From contig NZ_KI912495.1 of NCBI RefSeq assembly GCF_000518785.1, positions 274,257 to 338,256 on the forward strand: DNA of 64,000 nucleotides. The letters run 5' to 3'. The notes under the pieces are model-generated. The model saw only the letters and a list, made by a program, of their open reading frames with translations. It searched no databases and was not told where the DNA came from. This document shows positions 1 through 9,332 of the stretch, in pieces. Numbering within the stretch: the first letter of the stretch is position 1; the number at the start of each line of letters is the position of its first letter. The DNA is from Paenirhizobium selenitireducens ATCC BAA-1503 (GTDB lineage Bacteria; Pseudomonadota; Alphaproteobacteria; Rhizobiales; Rhizobiaceae). Both the position numbers and the translations under genes were made by a program.

Positions 1-3000
1 TGTGCATGGCGCTGGCATTGCCGGCGTCGGCGGCCTGCTGGTAGAGCGTCTTGGCCGCCTGGATGTCGCGCGGCACGCCGGTGCCCTTTTCCAGGAGGTT
101 GGCGAGACGATACTGGGCCGGGGCGAAACCCTTGTCGGCGGAGAGCTTGTACCACTTCGCCGCTTCGGCGAAGTCGCTCGCCACGCCGCGGCCATCGGTA
201 TAGCGCGAGCCGATTTCGAACAGCGCCAGCGGATCGCCCTGCTTGGCGGCAAGCGACAGCGACGGCGGCGTGATCTCCGCCGGAACGACGATCTCGGCTG
301 CCGGCGGCGTTGCGGTTTCGGCCTGCGGATCGGCGGCTGCGACGGCGTCTTCCGGCAGGGCTGCCTTCGGCGCCGGGGCAAATCCGTCGGTCTGTTCGGC
401 CTGTTCCGTTCCGGCCGGCGTCAGCGTCTGCGGGGCGCCGTCATCGAGCGGAGCGCGCTCGACGAGAGCGGAGGCTGCCGGGGCAGGCGCCTCGGTGGTG
501 ATGGTCGGTTCAGCCGGAACGGAGGTCGCGGCGAGCTGCTCCTCTGTCGCGGCGGACGGTTCGATCGCGGTCTGCGCGGCCGTTTCCTTGTTGTCGGCGA
601 CCGGCGCCATGCTGTTCTCGTCGGTCGGTGCCGTGATCACGGGCGGCGATTTCTCGCCACGCGTCAGGGTGTTGACCAGCGGCAGGGCCATGGCGGCGAG
701 CAGGATCGCACCGACCGCCATCAGGATCGGGCGGCGATAGCGGGCGAGCGCCGAAGCCTTCTCGGCAGCGTTCGACGGCATGGCCGAGGTGGTGCGCGGC
801 GTATGCTCCATCTCGAGCGCCGCAGCCTGGGCGGCGCGGCGCGCGGCAGCGATATAGTCGGCGCGGTCGGCATCGGCGTCACCGGTGCCGGCGGCCTCTC
901 CGCGCTGGCTGGCCTGGCTGGCCCGGACGCGTTCGAGGATCTTGCGGACGTCCGGCGCGCCGGAGCCCGGCTCCAGCAACTCGTTTTCTTCTTCCGGCGG
1001 CATGACCTCGGCCGGGTCGATCGACGGTGCCTTGTCGATATGGCGGCGGCCGGAAGCGGCCTGCACGTCCTTCTTCTGGCCGGGCAACAGGCGCTTGCTG
1101 AGACCGGCGAGCAGGCTCGGCTTTTCCGCCTTCTTCTCCGGTCGCGCAGCCTCGATCATCGGCGCTTCAGCCAGCAGGGTATCGACCTGAACGGTTGCGG
1201 CGGCTTCGCGCTGGGACTGAACCGGCTCGATGGCCGGCGCTCTCTCGGCAAAGGCCTTCTGGGCGACCGGCTGCGCGCGCGCGGGCTGCACGGCCGGCTG
1301 CGGCTGCAACGGCGCCTGGGGCGCTGCGACGGGCTCAGGCGCAAAACGCTGGCCGCTCTCGCCCAGCTGGTCCAGCCGGGTGGCGATCTGCACCAGCGTG
1401 TCGTGCAGGGCTTCGAAGGTGCGGTGGGTGCGCTCCTCGGAATGCCGGCTGAAATCCTCGAGATGGCGCAGATGGTCCGACAGCGCCGAAAGCGCCGCAA
1501 CGTCGGCGGTGCTGCCGCCTTGCGCCGGGGCCTGCCGCGCATAGGTTTCCATCACGGTTTCCGCTGCCTGGCGCGCCGCTTCGATGATGTATTCGTCGCT
1601 GGTCGCCATGTAGTCTTCGAGCGCCGAGATCCGCCCGGCGAACTGCGTGCCCGAGCCGCTGTCGGTTGCCGGGCTGCTGATCAGCGCCGACAGATGGGCG
1701 ATCTGTTCTTCTAGGCCGCGCAGGCTGGCATTGTCGCTGGCCGGGGTCGCGTTCGTTTCTTCGAGCCGGTCGACCACGGCATTGAGCCGCTGTTCGAAAT
1801 GGCGAAGCACGCTGTCGTCGATGCGGGCGGGGCTGGCCTCCGGGACATCGATTTCCTCGATACGGCGGGCCAGAAGGTCCAGCCGGTCGGCCAGCCGGTC
1901 GTTGACTTCGCCGTGGTCGAGCGCGTCGATCTTGCGGGAAATGTCGGCGAGATAGCTGGTCAGTTCCGGCTGCGGCACCGGCATCTGCGCCCGCTCCAGC
2001 AGCTGCGACAGATGGTCGAGGCGTTCCTCCAGCCGATTGGCGGCCTGTTCGGCGGTCAGTTCCTCGATGCGCGCGGCAAGCGATTCGATCCGTTCGCCGA
2101 GGTCGCTGGCCGGATCCTCTTGCGGGTGCGGGTGCTGGGCGAGAAGCTCGATCTGGCGGGCAAGCCCGGTGATGCGGTCCTCGATGCGCTGGAAGGTCGT
2201 GTTGTCGGGCGTATTGGCGACAGTGCGGCTACCGGCGGCGATTGCCCGGGTGATCTCGTCGAGCCGCATGTCGATGCCGGCGAACTGCTCGGTCAGCATG
2301 CGTTCACTCGGATCGATATGGGCGCCGATATGTTCGAGAGCGGCCGCCAGCGTCACGAGCTTGTCTTCCAGCGCGTGGATGGCGCGATTGTCGCCCATCT
2401 TGCCGAGATGCGCCTTGATGTCGTCGAGCCGGTCGGCGAGCCGCACGAGCTCGTCCCTGAGGGCTGCCGGATCGGCGTCCTCCAGCCGCTCCTCGATCTG
2501 CTCCCAGCGGCTTTCCATGTGGCGCACCGAATCCTCGCGCGCCAGGCCGTCCATCAGCGAGCGCAGTTCCTCGAATTCGGCGCGCAGTCCGTCGGCGCCC
2601 GGCGCCCGGACCTGGCCCAGGTGCTGGATGCTGTCGGCAAGGCGGGCAATGTCCTCGCGCACGTCGTCGGACGGGCGCTGCTGTTCGGCGAGGCTGCGGA
2701 TGCCCCGCATCTCGTTGCGCAGGCCGCTGATCTCGCGGGCCAGCCCCTCCGAAATGTCCTGCTTCAGTTCCTGGCGCAGCCCGAGCAGGGCCTGGGTGAT
2801 GTCGCGGGTGATCGTCTCAGCCGGAAAGGCGACCGGCGGCTGCGGCAGCGGCGGAATGGCGGCGACGCGCGGCTGCGGTGCCGGCATGTAGGGATCGGCG
2901 CGTTCGGCCGTGCGGGGCGCGGGTGCCGCGCGTTCCAGCGGGCGCGAGCGGCTTTCCTCGAGCAGGCGCTGGCGCTGGCGGATCTCTGCGAGCGGATCGG

Positions 3001-3205
3001 GCCGCGGGTCGCGCTCGGAACGCGAAAGACGTTCCTCGACGCGCTCGCGCACGCCTTCGCGTCTCGGCTCTTCCGGCAGGCGCGGACGCGCCGTGGTTCC
3101 CATCAGGCCTTCGATGCGCGCCTCCAGCCCTTCGATCGTGCGGTTCAGCGCATCGAGCGATGAAGCGCCGCCGGGGCGGGAAGGAGTAGATCGCGATCCG
3201 TTCAT
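1..3205 (-). CDS. podJ: PodJ-type polar localization factor (partial, C-terminus beyond window)
   Basis: An open minus-strand frame runs from an ATG at 3205 to the window edge with no stop: 1068 codons are visible. The first ~800 residues are charged, Leu/Ile-heptad and rich in D/E/R, as in long coiled coils. One hydrophobic segment near residues 828-850 (ILMAVGAILLAAMALPLV) is a single membrane span. A Pro/Ala/Thr-rich periplasmic linker follows, and from about residue 988 there are Sel1-type repeats (GDPLALFEIGSRYTDGRGV; ...EAAKWYKLSADKGFAPAQY). Cytoplasmic coiled coil, one span and periplasmic Sel1 repeats form the PodJ plan; a C-terminal peptidoglycan-binding region would lie outside the window. 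PodJ marks the new pole and guides polar growth and division in Caulobacter and Agrobacterium. The name rests on architecture and on the fatty-acid oxidation neighbours, and it could be a paralogous Sel1 scaffold. Confidence 0.78.
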   Translation of the reverse strand, partial: MNGSRSTPSRPGGASSLDALNRTIEGLEARIEGLMGTTARPRLPEEPRREGVRERVEERLSRSERDPRPDPLAEIRQRQRLLEESRSRPLERAAPAPRTAERADPYMPAPQPRVAAIPPLPQPPVAFPAETITRDITQALLGLRQELKQDISEGLAREISGLRNEMRGIRSLAEQQRPSDDVREDIARLADSIQHLGQVRAPGADGLRAEFEELRSLMDGLAREDSVRHMESRWEQIEERLEDADPAALRDELVRLADRLDDIKAHLGKMGDNRAIHALEDKLVTLAAALEHIGAHIDPSERMLTEQFAGIDMRLDEITRAIAAGSRTVANTPDNTTFQRIEDRITGLARQIELLAQHPHPQEDPASDLGERIESLAARIEELTAEQAANRLEERLDHLSQLLERAQMPVPQPELTSYLADISRKIDALDHGEVNDRLADRLDLLARRIEEIDVPEASPARIDDSVLRHFEQRLNAVVDRLEETNATPASDNASLRGLEEQIAHLSALISSPATDSGSGTQFAGRISALEDYMATSDEYIIEAARQAAETVMETYARQAPAQGGSTADVAALSALSDHLRHLEDFSRHSEERTHRTFEALHDTLVQIATRLDQLGESGQRFAPEPVAAPQAPLQPQPAVQPARAQPVAQKAFAERAPAIEPVQSQREAAATVQVDTLLAEAPMIEAARPEKKAEKPSLLAGLSKRLLPGQKKDVQAASGRRHIDKAPSIDPAEVMPPEEENELLEPGSGAPDVRKILERVRASQASQRGEAAGTGDADADRADYIAAARRAAQAAALEMEHTPRTTSAMPSNAAEKASALARYRRPILMAVGAILLAAMALPLVNTLTRGEKSPPVITAPTDENSMAPVADNKETAAQTAIEPSAATEEQLAATSVPAEPTITTEAPAPAASALVERAPLDDGAPQTLTPAGTEQAEQTDGFAPAPKAALPEDAVAAADPQAETATPPAAEIVVPAEITPPSLSLAAKQGDPLALFEIGSRYTDGRGVASDFAEAAKWYKLSADKGFAPAQYRLANLLEKGTGVPRDIQAAKTLYQQAADAGNASAMH

Positions 3206-3393
3206 GGTCTTGCTCGCTTCGGTTCAGGTCGCCCCGGACCGAAGGTCCCGGGGTGTGGTGATGCTCGGCGATGGTCGGCTCCGGTCGCTTGCCCGGAACA
3301 GATGCTTGGCGGTGGCTTGGGCCGGATATCCGGATGCCGCCGCGACGCAGTGCGGATCATCACCTTTCGCCCGCAACAATTCACGAAACGTGG

Positions 3394-3409
3394 TAAACAA
3401 CTCGTTAAC
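3394..3409. promoter_or_regulatory. CtrA-like box (TAAA-N7-TTAAC) upstream of podJ, with a GANTC site nearby
   Basis: TAAA at 3394-3397, seven bases, then TTAAC at 3405-3409 match the CtrA consensus TTAA-N7-TTAAC at 8 of 9 specified positions. A GANTC sequence (gattc, 3465-3469), the CcrM methylation target, lies 60 bp further from podJ. Both fall in the AT-rich part of the 411-bp gap between the divergent podJ and acyl-CoA dehydrogenase genes. podJ is cell-cycle regulated in Caulobacter, so control by CtrA and methylation would make sense. That link is inference. Confidence 0.35.
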
Positions 3410-3528
3410 CGGACTGAAAAAACTTTTAACGCTTTCTGAATTATCCTGCGCTGGGGGGCTCGTGGATTCGGCTGTGCAGGTGCGACCGGGCAGCGGGAAA
3501 GCGCAAAAAATCCTCCATGCTGCAGATT

Positions 3529-3561
3529 TTGACGTTTACGCAAACGTCAATATTTTATATA
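3529..3561 (+). promoter_or_regulatory. Promoter with overlapping palindromic operator for the fatty-acid oxidation gene
   Basis: ttgacgttt-acgc-aaacgtcaa (3529-3550) is a perfect inverted repeat with 9-base arms. Its left end doubles as a -35 box (TTGACG, 3529-3534); 16 bases later TATTTT (3551-3556) can be the -10, followed by TATATA. A protein on the palindrome would block the promoter. The site is 67 bp before the acyl-CoA dehydrogenase start. The form suits a dimeric repressor such as those controlling acyl-CoA or branched-chain catabolism, but the regulator is not in the window and is not identified. Confidence 0.55.
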
Positions 3562-3616
3562 TAGCCTGAACCCATCCGGACCCCGTCCGGCATCTAGTCT
3601 CGGAGGAAGATGATCC

Positions 3617-5410
3617 ATGCCTGTCTACAAGGCCCCGGTAAACGATACGCTTTTCGTTCTGAACAATGTGCTCGGCCTCGACCGCTACCACAATCTGCCC
3701 GGTTTCGAGGACGCCACCCCGGACATGATCGAAGCCATTGTCGGCGAGGCCGCGAAGCTGGCCGAAGGACAGCTCTTCCCGCTCAACCTGTCTGGCGACC
3801 AGGAAGGCTGCAAGCGCAATGACGACGCAACCGTGACGGTGCCGAAGGGCTTCAAGGAGGCCTATGACGCCTATTGTCAGGGCGGCTGGATCGGTCTCGC
3901 AGTGCCGCAGGAATATGGCGGCCAGGGCCTGCCCTACACGCTGCACGCCGCCGTCGGCGAATACATGTCGTCCGCCAACATGGCGTTGATGATGTATCCG
4001 GGCCTGACCCAGGGTGCGATCGCCGCCATCCTCGTGCATGGTTCCGACGCGCAGAAGCAGACCTACCTGCCGAAGATGGTCGAGGGCACCTGGTCCGGCA
4101 CCATGAACCTCACCGAACCCCATTGCGGCACCGACCTTGGCCTGCTGCGCACCAAGGCCGTTCCGCAGGGCGACGGCTCCTACAAGATTTCCGGCCAGAA
4201 GATCTTCATCTCGGCCGGCGAACACGGCATGACCGACAACATCATCCATCTGGTGATCGCCCGCATCGAGGGCGCGCCGGAAGGCACCAAGGGCATCTCG
4301 CTCTTCATCGTTCCGAAGTTCATGGTCAACGAAGACGGTTCGGTCGGCGCGCGTAACACCGTTTCCTGCGGCGCGCTCGAGCACAAGATGGGCATCCACG
4401 GCAACTCGACCTGCGTGATGAACTATGACGAGGCGACCGGCTACCTGCTCGGCGCCGAGAACAAGGGCCTTGCCGCCATGTTCGTCATGATGAACGAGGC
4501 GCGCCTCGGCGTCGGTCTCCAGGGTCTGTCGATTGCCGAAGTCGCCTACCAGAACGCCGTCAACTATGCGCGCGAGCGCATCCAGGGCCGCTCTCTCTCC
4601 GGCGTCAAGGCGCCGGACAAGAAGGCCGATCCGATCATCGTTCACCCGGACATTCGTCGCGCGCTTCTGACCATCAAGTCCTTCACCGAAGCCGGCCGCG
4701 CCTTCACGCTGTGGACGGCGCTGAAATCCGACATCGCCCATCGTTCGGGTGATGCGACCGAAAAGCAGACGGCTGACGACCTGCTCGGCCTCGCCACCCC
4801 GATCCTGAAGGGTGTTTTGACCGACAAGGGCTTCGACCATGCCGTGATGGCCCAGCAGGTCTTCGGCGGCCATGGCTATATCGAAGAACACGGGATGAGC
4901 CAGTATGTCCGCGATGCCCGCATCGCGATGATCTACGAGGGCGCCAACGGCATCCAGGCGCTCGACCTCGTCGGCCGCAAGCTCGGCGCCAATGGCGGCC
5001 GCGCCGTCATGGCCCTGTTCAAGGAGATCGGCGATTTCTGCGAGGAAAACCGCGCCGACGAGAACCTGGCCTTCTTCACCAAGTCGCTGAAGAAGGGCCT
5101 GAACGACCTGCAGGCCTCGACCATGTGGTTCATGCAGAACGCCATGGCCAAGCCCGACAATGCCGGCGCCGGCTCGACCGACTACATGCATATGTTCGGC
5201 CTTGTCGTGCTCGGCTACATGTGGGCGAAGATGGCCAAGGCCGCCAACGAAAGCCTGGCCGCCGGCACCGGCGATGCCGACTACTTCAAGAACAAGCTGC
5301 TCACCGGCCGCTTCTTCATGGAGAAGATCATGCCGGAAACGGCACTGCGCAAGATCCGCATCGAGGCCGGCGCCGACAGCGTCATGGAAATGGCCGCCGA
5401 AGCGTTCTGA
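3617..5410 (+). CDS. Acyl-CoA dehydrogenase (long form with C-terminal extension)
   Basis: 597 residues; the ATG follows a strong GGAGG at 3602-3606. It is a flavin acyl-CoA dehydrogenase of the ~600-residue type: N-terminal helical domain with the short lead MPVYKAPVNDTLF, a central beta domain with the FAD/substrate motif MNLTEPHCGTDLGLLRTKA, a C-terminal helical domain with FGGHGYIEEHGMSQYVRDAR and a further C-terminal domain of about 120 residues. The reaction introduces the trans-2 double bond into acyl-CoA and passes electrons to ETF. Long-form members include generic fatty acyl-CoA dehydrogenases and DmdC (3-methylmercaptopropionyl-CoA dehydrogenase), so chain specificity is open. Thiolase and FadB genes follow in the same direction, which favours beta-oxidation. 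Confidence 0.9.
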   Translation: MPVYKAPVNDTLFVLNNVLGLDRYHNLPGFEDATPDMIEAIVGEAAKLAEGQLFPLNLSGDQEGCKRNDDATVTVPKGFKEAYDAYCQGGWIGLAVPQEYGGQGLPYTLHAAVGEYMSSANMALMMYPGLTQGAIAAILVHGSDAQKQTYLPKMVEGTWSGTMNLTEPHCGTDLGLLRTKAVPQGDGSYKISGQKIFISAGEHGMTDNIIHLVIARIEGAPEGTKGISLFIVPKFMVNEDGSVGARNTVSCGALEHKMGIHGNSTCVMNYDEATGYLLGAENKGLAAMFVMMNEARLGVGLQGLSIAEVAYQNAVNYARERIQGRSLSGVKAPDKKADPIIVHPDIRRALLTIKSFTEAGRAFTLWTALKSDIAHRSGDATEKQTADDLLGLATPILKGVLTDKGFDHAVMAQQVFGGHGYIEEHGMSQYVRDARIAMIYEGANGIQALDLVGRKLGANGGRAVMALFKEIGDFCEENRADENLAFFTKSLKKGLNDLQASTMWFMQNAMAKPDNAGAGSTDYMHMFGLVVLGYMWAKMAKAANESLAAGTGDADYFKNKLLTGRFFMEKIMPETALRKIRIEAGADSVMEMAAEAF

Positions 5411-5540
5411 TCCTCCCCTTCTCCCCACCGGGGAGAAGGTGGCCCGACAGGGCCGGATGAGGGGGCGCTTGCGCAACCGGCCCCCTCATCGCCTCGCATT
5501 CGCTCGGCACTTCTCCCCACTGGGGAGAAGAGGGACAAGG
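5411..5540. repeat. RIME-like intergenic palindrome, copy 1
   Basis: Between the acyl-CoA dehydrogenase and thiolase genes lie nested inverted repeats: cttctcccc/ggggagaag at 5418-5438, ggatgaggggg (from about 5454) against ccccctcatc (to 5490), and a second cttctccccactggggagaag ending about 5530. These modules match the mosaic intergenic elements (RIME) of Rhizobium and Sinorhizobium. They can fold into long hairpins in the transcript and may tune read-through or mRNA stability. Confidence 0.7.
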
Positions 5541-5577
5541 AAATTTCGGCGCCCGCGCGCCCCAAGGGAGAGAACCA

Positions 5578-6786
5578 ATGACCGACGTATTCATCTACGA
5601 CCACGTGCGCACCCCGCGCGGCCGTGGCAAGAAGGATGGCTCGCTGCACGAAGTGCCGACGCCCCGCCTTGCCGCCAAGGCGCTCGAAGCGTTGCGCGAC
5701 CGCAACGGCCTCGACACATCGACCGTCGACGACATCATCTTCGGCTGCGTCGACCCGGTCATGGAAGCCGGCGCCGTCATCCCCAAGGCCGCCGCCTTCG
5801 AAGCCGGCTATGCCTTCTCGGCCCCCGGCATCCAGATCTCGCGCTTCTGCGCCTCCGGCCTCGACGCCATCAACCTCGCCGCCGGCAAGGTCATGGCCGG
5901 TTCCGACGACATCGTCATTGCCGGCGGCGTGGAGAGCATGTCGCGCATCGGCATGGGCATGTCCGGCGGCGCCTGGTACATGGACCCCTCGGTCAACTTC
6001 CCGTCCTATTTCATGCCGCAGGGCGTGTCGGCCGACCTGATCGCCACCAAATACGGCTTCTCGCGCGACGACGTAGACGCCTATGCCGTCGAGAGCCAGA
6101 AGCGCTCCGCCGCCTCCTGGGAAAAGGGCCATTTCGCCAAGTCGGTCATTCCGGTGAAGGACCAGAACGGCCTCGTCATCCTCGACCGTGACGAGCACAT
6201 GCGCCCCGGCACCGACATGCAGTCGCTGGCAAGCCTCCAGGCCTCCTTCCAGATGCCCGGTGAGATGGGCGGCTTCGAAGCCGTCGCCATCCAGGCCCAT
6301 CCGGAGATCGAGAAGATTTCCTACGTCCACCATGCCGGCAATTCGTCGGGCATCGTCGACGGCGCCGCAGCCGTGCTGGTCGGCTCCAAGGCCGGCGGCC
6401 AGTCGATGGGCCTGAAGCCGCGCGCCCGCATCCGCGCCTTCACCAATATCGGCTCCGATCCGGCCCTGATGCTGACCGGCCCGGTCGACGTCACCGAGAA
6501 GCTGCTGAAGCGCTCCGGCATGAAGATCTCCGACATCGACCTGTTCGAGCTGAACGAGGCCTTCGCCGCCGTCGTCCTGCGCTTCATGCAGCATTTCAAC
6601 GTCAGCCACGACGTGATGAACGTCGCCGGCGGCGCGATCGCCATGGGCCATCCGCTCGGCGCCACCGGCGCCATGATCCTCGGCACCGTGCTCGACGAAC
6701 TGGAGCGGCGCGACCTGAACACCGCGCTCGTCACGCTCTGCATCGGCGCCGGCATGGGCACGGCGACGATCATCGAGAGAGTTTGA
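5578..6786 (+). CDS. fadA: Acetyl-CoA C-acyltransferase (thiolase)
   Basis: 402 residues with all thiolase catalytic motifs: the acylated cysteine in SRFCASGLDAIN (about residue 90), NEAFAAVVLRF, the histidine in GGAIAMGHPLGATGA and the C-terminal cysteine in TLCIGAGMGTA. It performs thiolytic cleavage of 3-ketoacyl-CoA, the last step of beta-oxidation. GGGAGAG lies just before the ATG. It sits between the dehydrogenase and the FadB-type multifunctional enzyme, each gap holding a RIME-like repeat, so the three genes probably serve one pathway even if the repeats dampen co-transcription. Confidence 0.92.
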   Translation: MTDVFIYDHVRTPRGRGKKDGSLHEVPTPRLAAKALEALRDRNGLDTSTVDDIIFGCVDPVMEAGAVIPKAAAFEAGYAFSAPGIQISRFCASGLDAINLAAGKVMAGSDDIVIAGGVESMSRIGMGMSGGAWYMDPSVNFPSYFMPQGVSADLIATKYGFSRDDVDAYAVESQKRSAASWEKGHFAKSVIPVKDQNGLVILDRDEHMRPGTDMQSLASLQASFQMPGEMGGFEAVAIQAHPEIEKISYVHHAGNSSGIVDGAAAVLVGSKAGGQSMGLKPRARIRAFTNIGSDPALMLTGPVDVTEKLLKRSGMKISDIDLFELNEAFAAVVLRFMQHFNVSHDVMNVAGGAIAMGHPLGATGAMILGTVLDELERRDLNTALVTLCIGAGMGTATIIERV

Positions 6787-6792
6787 AGGAAC

Positions 6793-6917
6793 GCCCCCTC
6801 ATCCGCCTGCCGGCACCTTCTCCCCGAGGGGAGAAGAGCAACTGCCGCAACGCATCCGATCCTCCTCTCCCCTCGGGGAGAGGGTGGCCGAGCGAAGCGG
6901 AGGCCGGGTGAGGGGGC
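6793..6917. repeat. RIME-like intergenic palindrome, copy 2
   Basis: gccccctcatccgcctgccggcaccttctccccgaggggagaag is followed by ctctcccctcggggagag and ggccgggtgaggggg, so the outer ccccctcatc/ggtgaggggg arms and two inner hairpins repeat the layout of copy 1. It fills the gap between the thiolase and FadB genes. Confidence 0.68.
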
Positions 6918-6960
6918 TGCTCTGCACAACACCGAAATTCAAGGGAAGAGGAATCCCATC

Positions 6961-9177
6961 ATGAGCACCTACAAGAACTTCACCATCGAGACCGACGCCG
7001 ACGGCATTGCGCTGGTCACCTGGAACATGCCCGACAAGTCGATGAACGTCTTCACCGTCGAGGTGATGGACGAGATCGAGAAAATCGTTGATGCGACCGT
7101 CGCCGATGCTGCCGTCAAGGGCGTGGTCTTCACGTCGGGCAAGTCGACCTTCTCCGGCGGCGCCGATCTCACCATGATCAAGGGCATGTTCGCCATGCTC
7201 GAGGACGAAAAGGCGAAGAACCCCGACAGCGCGGTCAAGAAGCTGTTCGACGCCGCCGGCCGCATGTCCTGGCTGTGGCGCAAGATCGAGACCAACGGCA
7301 AGCCCTGGGTCGCCGCGATCAACGGCACCTGCATGGGCGGCGCCTTCGAGCTGGCGCTGTCCTGCCACGGCCGCGTCGCCTCCAATGCCAAGTCGGTGAA
7401 GCTCGCGCTTCCTGAAGTCAAGGTCGGCATCTTCCCCGGCGCCGGCGGCACCCAGCGTGTCGCCCGCCTCACCGGCACGCAGGATGCCCTGCAGATGATG
7501 ACCACCGGTCAGTCGCTCACCGCCTCGCGCGCCAAGGCGATGAACCTCGTGCACCAGGTGGTCGAGCCCGACCAGCTGATCCCGGCCGCCAAGCAGATGA
7601 TCAAGGACGGTCTGAAACCCGTCGCCCCCTGGGACGAAAAGGGCTTCAAGGCCCCCGGCGGCGGTATCTGGACCCCCGCTGCTGCCCAGCTCTGGCCGGC
7701 CGCCTCGGCGATCCTGCGCCGCGAAACCGCCGGCAATTATCCGGCAACACTCGCCATCCTGAAGAGCGTCTATGAAGGCCTGCAGGTTCCCTTCGAAACC
7801 GGCCTTCGCATCGAGCAGCGTTACTTCACCGAGATCGTCCAGACCACCGAAGCCTTCTCGATGATCCGCTCGCTGTTCGTCTCGATGCAGGAACTCGGCA
7901 AGGGCGCCCGCCGCCCGGCCGGCGTACCGAAGTCCGAGTTCAACAAGGTCGGCGTGGTCGGCGCCGGCTTCATGGGCGCCTCCATCGCCTATGTGACCGC
8001 TGCCGCCGGCATCCCGGTCGTCTTGATCGACCGCGACATCGAAGCCGCCACCAAGGGCAAGACCCATTCCGAAGGCCTGGTCGCCGGCGCCGTCGGCAAG
8101 GGCAAGATGTCGAAGGAAGACGGCGAAAAGCTGCTTTCCCTCATCACCCCTTCCGCCGACTATGCCTCGCTGTCGGATGCCGCCCTCGTCGTCGAGGCCG
8201 TCTTTGAAGACCGCGACGTGAAGAAGGCCGTCATCGAGGCGGTCGAAGCCGTGCTGCCCGAGGGCTCGATCTTTGCCTCCAATACCTCGACCCTGCCGAT
8301 CACCGGCCTGGCCAAGAACTCGAAGCGTCCGGCCCAGTTCATCGGCGTGCATTTCTTCTCGCCCGTCGAGAAGATGATGCTGACCGAAGTCATCCTCGGC
8401 AAGGAAACCGGCGACAAGGCGCTGGCCGTCGCGCTCGACTATGTCGCCGCGATCCGCAAGACCCCGATCGTCGTCAACGACACCCGCGGCTTCTACGTCA
8501 ACCGTTGCGTCTTCCGCTACATCCACGAAGCCTATGACATGCTGATCGAGGGCGTTCCGCCGATCATGATCGAGAATGCCGCCAAGATGGCCGGCATGCC
8601 GGTCGGCCCGCTGTCGCTCAACGACGAGGTGGCGATCGATCTCAGCCAGAAGATCCTCAAGGCCTCGATCGCCGATCTGGGTGAAGCCTCGGTCGAACCG
8701 AAGCACATGACGCTGATCAACAAGCTGGTCGACGAGCTTGACCGCCGCGGCCGCAAGAACGGCAGGGGCTTCTACGAATATCCGGCCAAGCCGGCCAAGA
8801 AGTTCCTCTGGCCGGGCCTGAAGGACCTGTTTGCCCAGAAGAAGGCCGACGAGGTCGACGTCGAAGTGCTCAAGCAGCGCCTGCTCGTCACCATCGCGCT
8901 GGAAGCGGCCCGCACCATGGAAGAGGGCATCGTCACCGACCCGCGTGAAGCCGATGTCGGCTCCATCCTCGGCTTCGGCTTCGCCCCCTATACCGGCGGT
9001 ACGCTCTCCTACATCGACGGCATGGGCGTCAGGACCTTCGTGGAACTCTGCGAAAAGCTCGCCGCAGAGTACGGCGACCACTTCCGTCCGACCCCGCTGT
9101 TGAAGGAAATGGCCGCCAAGGGCGAAACCTTCTACGGCCGCTTCGACCCCTACGGCGCCAGCGCCAAAGCTGCCTGA
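6961..9177 (+). CDS. fadB: Multifunctional enoyl-CoA hydratase / 3-hydroxyacyl-CoA dehydrogenase
   Basis: 738 residues in FadB/FadJ order. Residues about 5-190 form a crotonase domain with the oxyanion segments SGKSTFSGGADLTM and INGTCMGGAFELAL. From about residue 325 there is a Rossmann NAD domain (VGVVGAGFMGASIAYVTAAAG), then two helical 3-hydroxyacyl-CoA dehydrogenase domains (IGVHFFSPVEKMMLTEVI; NDTRGFYVNRCVF; KNGRGFYEYP). It hydrates trans-2-enoyl-CoA and oxidises the 3-hydroxyacyl-CoA. GGGAAGAGG precedes the ATG. With the upstream thiolase it would make the FadAB complex. Confidence 0.92.
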   Translation: MSTYKNFTIETDADGIALVTWNMPDKSMNVFTVEVMDEIEKIVDATVADAAVKGVVFTSGKSTFSGGADLTMIKGMFAMLEDEKAKNPDSAVKKLFDAAGRMSWLWRKIETNGKPWVAAINGTCMGGAFELALSCHGRVASNAKSVKLALPEVKVGIFPGAGGTQRVARLTGTQDALQMMTTGQSLTASRAKAMNLVHQVVEPDQLIPAAKQMIKDGLKPVAPWDEKGFKAPGGGIWTPAAAQLWPAASAILRRETAGNYPATLAILKSVYEGLQVPFETGLRIEQRYFTEIVQTTEAFSMIRSLFVSMQELGKGARRPAGVPKSEFNKVGVVGAGFMGASIAYVTAAAGIPVVLIDRDIEAATKGKTHSEGLVAGAVGKGKMSKEDGEKLLSLITPSADYASLSDAALVVEAVFEDRDVKKAVIEAVEAVLPEGSIFASNTSTLPITGLAKNSKRPAQFIGVHFFSPVEKMMLTEVILGKETGDKALAVALDYVAAIRKTPIVVNDTRGFYVNRCVFRYIHEAYDMLIEGVPPIMIENAAKMAGMPVGPLSLNDEVAIDLSQKILKASIADLGEASVEPKHMTLINKLVDELDRRGRKNGRGFYEYPAKPAKKFLWPGLKDLFAQKKADEVDVEVLKQRLLVTIALEAARTMEEGIVTDPREADVGSILGFGFAPYTGGTLSYIDGMGVRTFVELCEKLAAEYGDHFRPTPLLKEMAAKGETFYGRFDPYGASAKAA

Positions 9178-9185
9178 CGCCGCGT

Positions 9186-9236
9186 CCTTCTCCCCGCCTG
9201 CGGGGAGAAGGTGCCCGGAGGGCGGATGAGGGGCCA
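9186..9236. repeat. RIME-like half element, copy 3
   Basis: ccttctccccgcctgcggggagaagg is a perfect hairpin directly after the fadB stop, followed by tgcccggagggcggatgagggg, the other RIME module. It may also work as the 3' end structure of the fad transcript. Confidence 0.6.
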
Positions 9237-9332
9237 AGCGCCACGTTCACCGCGACACATCACCCGGCATCTGGCCCACGGTCAGGTGCCGGTTTCTTTT
9301 TGATCTGAGGCCTACGACTCGCTCGACTTCCT

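Noticed and set aside
2..3163. Long plus-strand open frames (about 570 and 454 codons) opposite podJ
   Set aside because: Arg/Gly-rich translations with no domains; they mirror the GC-rich podJ frame, which has continuous Sel1, span and coiled-coil features.
3536..5476. 646-codon minus frame opposite the acyl-CoA dehydrogenase
   Set aside because: Antisense shadow of a gene with complete motifs.
6799..9237. 812-codon minus frame opposite fadB
   Set aside because: Same reason; composition typical of antisense high-GC frames.
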